DNA of 11,293 bases from JAEUUM01 sp038326165 (lineage in GTDB: Bacteria; Bacteroidota; Bacteroidia; Chitinophagales; Saprospiraceae), in contig JBBQJT010000074.1 of the NCBI GenBank assembly GCA_038326165.1, positions 1 through 11,293 of the forward strand, read 5' to 3'. The notes below the pieces were generated by a model. It was not told the DNA's origin, ran no database searches, and saw nothing but the letters and a program-made list of their open reading frames with translations. The number at the start of each line of letters is the position of its first letter. Within the stretch, counting starts at the first letter, position 1. Position numbers and translations under genes: made by a program. Positions 1-6,641 of this stretch are shown piece by piece.

Positions 1-2
1 AC

Positions 3-155
3 GAGTCAAAAAAAGTTGTTGACGGAGAAATATTGAATCAGATTACCAATAAAATAGTGAATATAAAAGCCGAGCCTACAATCAAAATGAAAGAACTAAT
101 TGCAAAATTAAACGCACCGCACTATAAGGGACAAGTCAGGAGTTTATTTTGTTGA
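3..155 (+). CDS. 3' end of an unidentified protein (partial)
   Basis: An open frame enters from the left edge and runs 50 codons to a TGA at 153-155. The visible C-terminus is hydrophilic, lysine-rich and looks like ordinary coding sequence (…IKMKELIAKLNAPHYKGQVRSLFC). The other two forward frames close within about 35 bases. I do not recognise the family from this tail. The stop codon falls inside an octamer tandem repeat that starts at 152, so the natural C-terminus may have been changed by repeat invasion. It converges on cinA. Confidence 0.5.
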   Translation, partial: ESKKVVDGEILNQITNKIVNIKAEPTIKMKELIAKLNAPHYKGQVRSLFC

Positions 156-180
156 GTCGTTGAGTCGTCGAGTCGTTGAG
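152..180. repeat. Octamer tandem repeat, unit TTGAGTCG
   Basis: Three full units (152-159, 160-167, and 168-175 with one T-to-C change) and a partial fourth (176-180), period 8. The first unit supplies the TGA stop of the upstream partial gene. The core GAGTCGTTGA recurs once on the opposite strand at 8456-8465. It is too short and spacerless to be a CRISPR array, and no function is evident. Confidence 0.8.
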
Positions 181-217
181 GAAGAACATCGCCTTTTGTT
201 TTTCGTCTTTCTCTTTC

Positions 218-350
218 TTCAATCGTAATTTGTCAATTGTAATTCGTAATTTGTCTAGCCAAAATCTAAGCGCCAATCGCTGAGTGGGAGCCAATCGCCA
301 TCCACCGTCTTTCGTCTTTTCAATCGTAATTTGTGATTTATAATTTGTAA
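218..350. repeat. Degenerate AATTTGT/AATCGT low-complexity repeats
   Basis: The 16-base string TTCAATCGTAATTTGT occurs exactly at 218-233 and 319-334. Shorter variants (AATTGT, AATTCGTAATTTGT, ATAATTTGTAATC) surround it, together with a repeated CCAATCGC (284-291 and 291-298) and TTTCGTCTTT strings. The array fills most of the convergent gap between the left-edge gene and cinA, and it runs past the cinA stop (338-340) into its last codons. No hairpin terminator is visible here. Confidence 0.65.
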
Positions 351-1585
351 TCTTTCAAAAACCGCCAAAGCATCACCAATCCATAAGCGGAAGCGTACTG
401 AATGTTGCGGAGTCGATCTTTGGTGAAAAGGAACTTTTCACTCACTACCTTGTCTTTGGTGCCAACAGCTATCCATACGGTACCTATCGGTTTTTCCGCC
501 GAACCACCTGTGGGTCCGGCTACTCCTGATACTGCTACTATAATATCAGCGTTCAGCTGATTCAAGCCTCCCCGCACCATTTGCTCAACACAGGCTTGGC
601 TTACTGCGCCTTCACGCTCAAATATTTCATCAGTCACTCCAAGTAACTTGTGCTTAATAGCATTGTCATAACTCACTATTGAGCCCATAAAATACGCTGA
701 ACTCCCGGGATTGGCAGTGATACGATGTGCCAAAAATCCACCGGTACAAGATTCACAGGTTCCCAATTTCATGTTTTTTGAGAGCAACAGTTCGGCAATA
801 CTGAGTTCCAATGTGGTGTCTCCGTAGGCATAAATGGAATGGCCAATTATCTGGCTTACTTCATTTTGAATGTTCGCAAATTCTAGGTCGCATTCTGATT
901 CTTCCAGGCCCGTTGCCGAAAATCGCAACCTGACCATTCCCAGATCAGGCAAATAGGCCATTTTTATCTCTTTGCGTAGATTGGTTTCTACATTTTCAAG
1001 TAAACTTGCAATCTGGCTTTCACCCATACCCAAGGTTCGCACCGTAAGATGTCTGACTGCTGGTCCAATAGCTATTTTTGTTAACAAAGGAATGACGTGT
1101 CTTTCCATCAAATGCATCATTTCATGCGGAACTCCTGGCATGGATATCAATATACACTTGCCGAGTTTGAAGAGCATTCCAGGTGCTGTGCCTACATCAT
1201 TTGGGAGTATCTCAGCGCCAATGGGCATGAAACATTGCTCCTCGTGTGCTTCAGTAAAAGCTATTTTACGTCGGGTAAATATCTCATGAATTCGGTCGTG
1301 GGTCTCTTGATGAAATTCCATTCCCACATTCAGATATTGAGCCAATGCTTTTTTGGTGATATCATCTTTGGTTGGTCCAAGGCCACCCGTCATCAATATC
1401 AAATCACTCCGTTCGGCAGCTCTGCTCAAGGCATAGATGATTTCATTCATCTCATCGCTGACACTCAGAATTTCACGTATCCTAAATCCGTATTCATTGA
1501 GTATTTTGCCAATCCAGGCACTGTTGGTATCAATAACCTGCCCTATAAGTATTTCATCACCAATTGTGATTACAGTTGTATTCAT
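338..1585 (-). CDS. cinA: CinA-like protein (MoCF domain plus NMN amidohydrolase domain)
   Basis: 415 aa, the usual full length for the two-domain CinA family. Residues 1-170 form the MoCF (MoaB/Mog-like) domain, with GDEILIGQVIDTNS at 9-22, TGGLGPTKDD at 66-75 and MPGVPHEM at 149-156. In CinA proteins this domain is linked to ADP-ribose pyrophosphatase activity. The C-terminal CinA/PncC domain (about 255-410) has ESCTGG at 278-283, SGVAGPTGG at 353-361 and PIGTVW at 366-371, as in nicotinamide mononucleotide deamidases that recycle NMN to nicotinate mononucleotide. In some bacteria the family is competence-induced, but nothing here shows that. The ATG overlaps the birA stop by 4 bp (ATGA), which implies translational coupling. 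The last codons (KDYKL) lie in the repeat tract at 218-350, so the extreme C-terminus may be repeat-derived. Confidence 0.95.
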   Translation of the reverse strand: MNTTVITIGDEILIGQVIDTNSAWIGKILNEYGFRIREILSVSDEMNEIIYALSRAAERSDLILMTGGLGPTKDDITKKALAQYLNVGMEFHQETHDRIHEIFTRRKIAFTEAHEEQCFMPIGAEILPNDVGTAPGMLFKLGKCILISMPGVPHEMMHLMERHVIPLLTKIAIGPAVRHLTVRTLGMGESQIASLLENVETNLRKEIKMAYLPDLGMVRLRFSATGLEESECDLEFANIQNEVSQIIGHSIYAYGDTTLELSIAELLLSKNMKLGTCESCTGGFLAHRITANPGSSAYFMGSIVSYDNAIKHKLLGVTDEIFEREGAVSQACVEQMVRGGLNQLNADIIVAVSGVAGPTGGSAEKPIGTVWIAVGTKDKVVSEKFLFTKDRLRNIQYASAYGLVMLWRFLKDYKL

Positions 1586-2343
1586 AATTTCATCCGTATT
1601 TCAACTAAGCTGTAAAATTTTACTTCGTCATTTATTTCTAGCCCTAGTTTGCCAGTTGCATCAATATCTTTTAATACGGCATGGAAGTTTTGACCATCCG
1701 GGAGCAAAAATTGTTCAGCTTGACCCATTCCTAATAATCGCTTCAAGTACTTGTTTTTTATAACATCGTGATTCAATTGATCAAGCATCATCAATTTTGA
1801 CATGAAATATTCATAAAATTCGTTGGCAAATGAGATCAAATCTATGGATTGGCCACTTGCTTCCTTTAAAGAAATGGCATCAGGAATACTGTCATCAAAT
1901 AGTTCTTGATTGATATTGATCCCAATTCCAATGGTGCACCATTCCCATTGTTGACCCATTAAAGTATTGTTAATGAGAATGCCGCCAAGTTTTTTACGGG
2001 AGCTGATGAGGTCATTGGGCCACTTTAACGCAATTTTAATATTGAGTTTCTGTTCGATAAAATCTGCTATTGTATTGGCTGCAAACATGCTCACTCCAAA
2101 TTGATTGGCTATATTCCAGGACCCAGGTGGACTGAAAACAATACTCATCGCCATATTTTTTTGTGGCTCAGATTGCCATTTTCTGCCGAATTGGCCGACC
2201 CCCGCGGTCTGATTGAAAGTCAAAATGGCAGTTCCTGACTTTGGATTGCTTTTTGTGATGCAATCTAATGCATATCTTTGTGTAGATTCCAAGATTTCAT
2301 GAAATTGGATCCTTTGGTTTAAATCATGAAAACGAAAATCCAT
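1582..2343 (-). CDS. birA: Biotin--[acetyl-CoA-carboxylase] ligase, catalytic-only
   Basis: Biotin protein ligase: activates biotin to biotinyl-5'-AMP and transfers it to the acceptor lysine of biotin-dependent carboxylases. At 253 aa it lacks the N-terminal DNA-binding domain of E. coli BirA, so it should be an enzyme only. Motifs: EST at 19-21, QTAGVGQFGRKW at 45-56 (the biotinyl-AMP loop, GRGRRGRxW in E. coli), KWPNDL at 107-112, KKLGGILIN at 117-125 containing the active-site lysine region, and IGIGININ at 138-145. A small C-terminal domain follows. I chose the ATG at 2343; a TTG two codons upstream (2349) is possible but less likely. A TAnnTTTG promoter lies about 28 bp upstream. It is first gene of the birA-cinA pair and divergent from rsfS. 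The adenylate loop departs from the E. coli arginines, with V, Q and F at three positions. Confidence 0.93.
   Translation of the reverse strand: MDFRFHDLNQRIQFHEILESTQRYALDCITKSNPKSGTAILTFNQTAGVGQFGRKWQSEPQKNMAMSIVFSPPGSWNIANQFGVSMFAANTIADFIEQKLNIKIALKWPNDLISSRKKLGGILINNTLMGQQWEWCTIGIGININQELFDDSIPDAISLKEASGQSIDLISFANEFYEYFMSKLMMLDQLNHDVIKNKYLKRLLGMGQAEQFLLPDGQNFHAVLKDIDATGKLGLEINDEVKFYSLVEIRMKL
2252..2280 (+). promoter_or_regulatory. Candidate promoter for rsfS-ftsH inside birA
   Basis: TTTG at 2252-2255, a 17-base gap, then TATCTTTG at 2273-2280 fit the Bacteroidota -33/-7 pattern. It would start a transcript about 105 nt before the rsfS TTG, antisense to the birA 5' end. The -7 octamer is the same one used by the rRNA promoter at 11065-11072. 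Such octamers also occur by chance in AT-rich DNA, so this is tentative. Confidence 0.3.
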
Positions 2344-2370
2344 ATACAAACGTTAAGAATAATAATACTT

Positions 2371-2398
2371 CAAACATAAAAAATAAACTATTGTCAAA
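2371..2398 (-). promoter_or_regulatory. Candidate Bacteroidota promoter for birA-cinA
   Basis: On the minus strand TTTG (2398-2395) is followed after 16 bases by TATGTTTG (2378-2371), a match to the Bacteroidota -7 consensus TAnnTTTG with a -33 TTTG. The spacing is slightly shorter than usual. Initiation near 2364 would give a leader of about 20 nt before the birA ATG. The -33 box overlaps the first codons of divergent rsfS. Confidence 0.45.
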
Positions 2399-2771
2399 GG
2401 CTGCTATAACTCCGGCACATGTTGTGAATTCACTGAATGATCTCATCATTGATGCCATACAAGATATCAAAGGTAAAAATATCACCAAGTTCGATCTCAG
2501 AAAGTTAGGAGATACTCCCACAGATTTTTTCATTATCTGCGAAGGGGAATCAAATACACAGGTTTCATCGATTGCTGAACGCATCAACAAACGTGTAAAA
2601 GACGAAATGAAATTGATGCCACACTGCGTTGAAGGGAAAACCGGAGGGAAGTGGGTATTGGTGGATTATTTTGATACAGTTGTACATGTATTCTACAAAG
2701 AAACAAGAGCTTACTATGATCTTGATGATTTGTGGAGTGATGCACAAATTACCCATTACGAAAATATTTGA
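2391..2771 (+). CDS. rsfS: Ribosome silencing factor RsfS (Iojap family)
   Basis: RsfS binds ribosomal protein L14 on the 50S subunit and blocks subunit joining, lowering translation when nutrients are scarce. The 126-aa length is normal for the family. Conserved blocks: DFFIICEGESNTQV at 45-58, GKWVLVDYFDTVVHVF at 86-101 and YYDLDDLW at 108-115. The start is set at TTG 2391: the frame upstream has no ATG, and this start places the family's N-terminal helix correctly. The 47-bp gap to divergent birA is AT-rich. ftsH begins 47 bp downstream with no terminator between, so the two are probably co-transcribed. The birA / rsfS / ftsH neighbourhood is common in Bacteroidota. Confidence 0.92.
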   Translation: MSKAAITPAHVVNSLNDLIIDAIQDIKGKNITKFDLRKLGDTPTDFFIICEGESNTQVSSIAERINKRVKDEMKLMPHCVEGKTGGKWVLVDYFDTVVHVFYKETRAYYDLDDLWSDAQITHYENI

Positions 2772-2818
2772 TTAACTTAGATTCTCAACATTAGTACAAT
2801 ATTCCTTGTTACTCTATT

Positions 2819-4774
2819 ATGGAAGAAAAACCAAAAGAAAATAAACCCAAATTACCCGGCGGATTGAGAGGCAATTCCTATTGGATTTATGCTTTGATCA
2901 TTTTGTCGTTGGTCGTGATCAACTTATTTACAGTTGTAAACTCCAACCCTACAGAGCTGAGTATGAACAGTTTGGAAAAAATGATTCGTGCAGGTCACGT
3001 TCAAAAACTCGAGGTAATTAATGAAAAGTCAGCTCAAATTTATTTGAACCCTGATTCGTTGAAAGCCTACAAGGAAACCCTTTATAAGAACGCTGTCAAT
3101 GAAACAATGCTGGGGAAGGCACAACCTAATTTTATCATGAATACAGGTCCTTCTGAAAGCTTTGACAACAAAATTCAAGCAATCAACAAAACCTTACCTG
3201 CCAACATCGCACAGATGGACATCAGTTATTCCACACGACAAAATTGGTGGGGTGGCATACTGAATTGGTTGTTGTTGCCATTGCTATTCTTCGGACTGAT
3301 GTTCTTCGTAATGCGCAGAGTGGGAGCAGGAGCGGGCGGCGCTGGTTCTCAGATATTCAACATCGGCAAATCCAAAGCTTCCTTATACGATCAAAATATG
3401 AAGGTTGATGTTACATTTGAAGATGTAGCAGGACTCGATGAAGCCAAAGAAGAAGTAATGGAAGTTGTTGATTTTTTGAAGAATCCTAAGAAATATACAG
3501 CTTTAGGTGGGAAGATACCAAAAGGCGTATTGCTGGTAGGCCCTCCAGGCACCGGAAAAACACTGCTTGCTAAAGCAGTTGCGGGTGAAGCAGGAGTGCC
3601 ATTTTTCTCATTGTCAGGATCTGACTTTGTGGAGATGTTCGTAGGTGTAGGAGCATCACGTGTCCGAGACTTATTCAAACAAGCACGTGACAAAGCGCCA
3701 TGCATTATCTTTATTGATGAAATTGACGCTATAGGGCGAACAAGAGGTAAAGGAGCGATGCAAGGAGGAAACGATGAGCGTGAAAATACACTCAACCAAT
3801 TGCTGGTGGAAATGGATGGATTCAGCACCGATAAAGGTGTAATCATCATGGCTGCTACCAACCGACCAGATGTATTGGATGTCGCCTTGTTGCGTCCGGG
3901 TCGTTTTGATAGACAAATAGGAATCGATCCGCCAGATTTGGTAGGAAGAGAACAGATATTCAAGGTTCACCTGAAAAACATCAAGTTGGGATCAGATGTA
4001 GATCCAAAAGTTTTGAGTGAAATGACTCCAGGATTTGCCGGTGCAGATATTGCCAATGTGTGCAATGAAGCAGCTCTAATAGCAGCTCGACACAATAAGA
4101 AAAGCGTAGAAATGGAAGATTTTAACTACGCATTGGATCGTGTTATTGGAGGTTTAGAGAAGAGAAATAAGCTTATCACAAAAACAGAAAAAGAAATAAT
4201 TGCCTACCATGAAGCAGGACATGCCATCTGCGGTTGGTTTTTGCAACATGCTTCACCTTTGGTCAAAGTTACCATAGTGCCAAGAGGGATAGGAACTTTG
4301 GGTTACGCACAATATCTCCCAAAAGAAGAACACATTACACGTACTGAGCAATTGCTCGACAGAATATGTATGACATTTGGAGGAAGAGCGGCCGAAGAAA
4401 TTGTTTTCGGTAAGATTTCAACCGGAGCACAATCTGATTTGGACCAAATTACCAAAATGGCATACGGAATGGTAGCCATCTACGGTATGAATGACAAGGT
4501 CGGTAATGTTTCATTTTATGGCCTGCAGCAAGACCAATTTCAAAAGCCATATTCAGATGAGACTGCAGCTATGATTGACTCAGAAGTTAGAAAACTTGTA
4601 TTGGGTGAATTTGAGCGCAGCAAACAGTTGCTGAGAGATAAGCGCCACGAACTGGATGTATTGGCACAACACCTATTAGAAAGAGAAGTATTGTTGAAAT
4701 CAGATGTAGAAAAACTACTCGGACCGCGAACTGCCGAAGCTATGGAAGAAGAACAGCAATTGGTCCACTCATAA
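2819..4774 (+). CDS. ftsH: ATP-dependent zinc metalloprotease FtsH
   Basis: Membrane-anchored AAA+ protease that forms hexamers and degrades misfolded membrane proteins and some regulators. The 651-aa length is typical. A first membrane segment (about 22-40) and a second (about 146-165) enclose the extracytoplasmic domain. The AAA module has Walker A GPPGTGKT at 241-248, pore motif MFVG at 273-276, Walker B IIFIDE at 296-301, and the second region of homology around 347-366 with arginines R359 and R362. The M41 peptidase domain has zinc motif HEAGH at 464-468, with a third ligand expected at about D540 (TGAQSD). All key residues are present. The ATG at 2819 gives the expected short cytoplasmic N-terminus. 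The last five codons and stop are part of a 134-bp sequence repeated upstream of crtI. Confidence 0.98.
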   Translation: MEEKPKENKPKLPGGLRGNSYWIYALIILSLVVINLFTVVNSNPTELSMNSLEKMIRAGHVQKLEVINEKSAQIYLNPDSLKAYKETLYKNAVNETMLGKAQPNFIMNTGPSESFDNKIQAINKTLPANIAQMDISYSTRQNWWGGILNWLLLPLLFFGLMFFVMRRVGAGAGGAGSQIFNIGKSKASLYDQNMKVDVTFEDVAGLDEAKEEVMEVVDFLKNPKKYTALGGKIPKGVLLVGPPGTGKTLLAKAVAGEAGVPFFSLSGSDFVEMFVGVGASRVRDLFKQARDKAPCIIFIDEIDAIGRTRGKGAMQGGNDERENTLNQLLVEMDGFSTDKGVIIMAATNRPDVLDVALLRPGRFDRQIGIDPPDLVGREQIFKVHLKNIKLGSDVDPKVLSEMTPGFAGADIANVCNEAALIAARHNKKSVEMEDFNYALDRVIGGLEKRNKLITKTEKEIIAYHEAGHAICGWFLQHASPLVKVTIVPRGIGTLGYAQYLPKEEHITRTEQLLDRICMTFGGRAAEEIVFGKISTGAQSDLDQITKMAYGMVAIYGMNDKVGNVSFYGLQQDQFQKPYSDETAAMIDSEVRKLVLGEFERSKQLLRDKRHELDVLAQHLLEREVLLKSDVEKLLGPRTAEAMEEEQQLVHS

Positions 4775-4890
4775 AACAATAAACTCCAATATAATTATTT
4801 GAAGCCTGAATTTACGTTTGTAGATTCAGGCTTTTTTATTACCTTGGAGTTTATAACAAATTCTCCTTGCTGTTTTTGTTTAATCTTTAA
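4757..4890. repeat. 134-bp direct repeat, left copy (ftsH tail plus terminator)
   Basis: This segment is identical at all 134 positions to 8485-8618. It starts in frame at the last five ftsH codons (QLVHS) and stop, contains the hairpin terminator and ends in TTTAA at 4890. The flanks diverge at once on both sides: G4756 against T8484, and A4891 against T8619. With its right partner it encloses the two T9SS-cargo genes. Confidence 0.97.
4802..4837 (+). terminator. Intrinsic terminator of ftsH
   Basis: A 14-bp stem (4802-4815 with 4820-4833, one G:U wobble) closes a GTTT tetraloop and runs into six T residues (4832-4837). This is a strong rho-independent terminator 28 bases after the ftsH stop. 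An outer 11-bp inverted repeat (ATAAACTCCAA 4779-4789, TTGGAGTTTAT 4844-4854) brackets it, giving a nested 76-base palindrome. Confidence 0.9.
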
Positions 4891-5023
4891 ATCCATTATC
4901 CGTTAATTCAGTTTTTGGGTTTAAACAAAGAATTTGCTATTGGTGCAGCTATTCCAATAAATAATGTATCTATATATCAAATTGAACTTCTCAACAAATA
5001 TTCACATTACCAATCGAATTATC

Positions 5024-6580
5024 ATGATCAAGTATATATTATTGCTGTTGGCGTGCATGGGTACAGAGTTGATTCTTGCTCAAGAACAATTTGTAAAAAC
5101 TTTATATTTTGATGAGTTTGACGACTCTGCTGTTTATGAAAACGAGTCCACCAAAGATGGGGGAAATCTTACCGCACTTCTTTTTCGCTTACCAATAAAC
5201 GTGCTGGGTTCGGCGATAACCAAAACAGATGCTCATGGCAATTTGGAATGGATCTATTCTTTTATCAACGAGGTTAACCAACAATCACGCATCTACCAAA
5301 TTCTAGAAAGAGAAGAAGGTGGTTATTTGGCATTTGGATTTGAAGGTCCTCCATTTAAAACCTTCGTTATTTTATTGGACCAAAATGGTAAATTCCAGTG
5401 GAGAAAGGATTACTTAGCTGGAACTGACATATATTTTGAAACGGCCATAAAAACAAAGGATGGTGGATACATGATTACTGGCTCTGTTCAGAGCACTTCA
5501 ACGAGTCAAGACCATTGTCATTTGCTAAAATTGGACTCCAACGCAGATGTAGAATGGGCAAAATCCTATAAATCTAGTGGTCAATCCGACGGTACAAGTG
5601 TGCTTGAACTCATAGATGGGGGATATATGCTAGTTGGTGGTATTGACATTGTTGGTAGTGGTAGAGAAGTCTATGTGATTCGCACCGATGCAAATGGAAA
5701 TAGAATTTGGGCAAAAACTTTTGGAAAAGGTACTACATGGAGTATCAATCAAATTGGCAAAGATTCTTTTGTATTTTCAATAATAGTAGCCTTTGGTAAT
5801 AATAAATTTACAACTAATTTTATTTGTATCGATGGCCAAGGAGATAAAATTTGGGCCAAAAAACCCAGTGATGACAAAATATTAGGAATGCTTGATAACA
5901 AATTGAGTAAAGAGGGGAATAGTATATTGTTCTCGGGCCATATACGAAAAAAAGTTAGAGATTATGGTCTGTTGATGTCAATGAACAAGAATGGAGAAAT
6001 CCAATGGGCCAAATCCTATCGTCTTTCTGGTGCAGATGGTTACAGTATTAGTACAGCACAAGATGGCGGATATTTTTTGACTGGTGATGATTATGACGTA
6101 TTGGAAGATCGGAACCTTATCACGATTAAGACCGATTCTCTTGGTAATGTTGGATGTCTTGAGAAAGATGAATCAATACTACTGACTGATTATGATTTCG
6201 TGCAAGACACGGTAGGATATTCTGTACCCTTCACAGTGCAAGTTATGGACCATATCAATATACCTATTCTGTTGAATCCTATTGAGAGTACAATCTGCAC
6301 CACAGTAGCTGCCAACGAGCTGCACAACACCCTGAATATCAGTATAAGCCCAAATCCTGTAAATGATGAATTGACAATACAATTGGGTGATTTAATAATA
6401 GGCCATACAATCAGATTGGCCATTACCGACCTGACAGGAAGGATGATACTCTTGGAGGAGTACGCAAGCTATGATTCAACTTACAGAGTTAACACTTCTA
6501 ACTTGGCCAAAGGTTTGTATTTGTTAACAGTCAAGAGTAACAATTCAGCTGAAACCATAAAGTTTGTGGTGAACCATTGA
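5024..6580 (+). CDS. T9SS type A sorted secreted protein with seven propeller-like repeats
   Basis: 518 aa from the ATG at 5024, chosen because it begins directly with a signal peptide: hydrophobic residues 4-19 and likely cleavage after Q20. An upstream ATG at 4964 would bury the signal. Residues 45-378 hold seven repeats, each pairing a (D/E)GG(Y)-type strand with a D-x-N-G-x-x-x-W-A-K turn. The tryptophans at 76, 126, 178, 229, 277 and 328 are spaced 48-52 residues, and the seventh unit ends GNVGC (C378) instead. This period suggests a seven-bladed beta-propeller. A linker with ICTTV follows, then a Por-type C-terminal sorting domain (about 438-518: ISPNPVND, ITDLTGR, LAKGLYLLTV), which directs passage through the T9SS to the surface or medium. 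Ligand and role are unknown. It is paralogous to the next gene, 61 bp downstream. Confidence 0.85.
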   Translation: MIKYILLLLACMGTELILAQEQFVKTLYFDEFDDSAVYENESTKDGGNLTALLFRLPINVLGSAITKTDAHGNLEWIYSFINEVNQQSRIYQILEREEGGYLAFGFEGPPFKTFVILLDQNGKFQWRKDYLAGTDIYFETAIKTKDGGYMITGSVQSTSTSQDHCHLLKLDSNADVEWAKSYKSSGQSDGTSVLELIDGGYMLVGGIDIVGSGREVYVIRTDANGNRIWAKTFGKGTTWSINQIGKDSFVFSIIVAFGNNKFTTNFICIDGQGDKIWAKKPSDDKILGMLDNKLSKEGNSILFSGHIRKKVRDYGLLMSMNKNGEIQWAKSYRLSGADGYSISTAQDGGYFLTGDDYDVLEDRNLITIKTDSLGNVGCLEKDESILLTDYDFVQDTVGYSVPFTVQVMDHINIPILLNPIESTICTTVAANELHNTLNISISPNPVNDELTIQLGDLIIGHTIRLAITDLTGRMILLEEYASYDSTYRVNTSNLAKGLYLLTVKSNNSAETIKFVVNH

Positions 6581-6641
6581 TGGTATTATGCTTGGATCAA
6601 AAACTTATTTTCTTTGAAACAATAAACTTAAAACAAACTGT

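Noticed and set aside
152..180. Possible CRISPR repeats
   Set aside because: The unit is 8 bp and directly tandem without spacers, and no cas gene is present.
1097..1615. 172-codon plus-strand frame opposite cinA
   Set aside because: Antisense to well-conserved cinA motifs, with cysteine/histidine/serine-rich translation and no domain signs.
3391..3963. 190-codon open frame antisense to ftsH
   Set aside because: It lies fully opposite the conserved AAA domain of ftsH; its serine/proline-rich translation has no recognisable domain, and it is a frame shadow.
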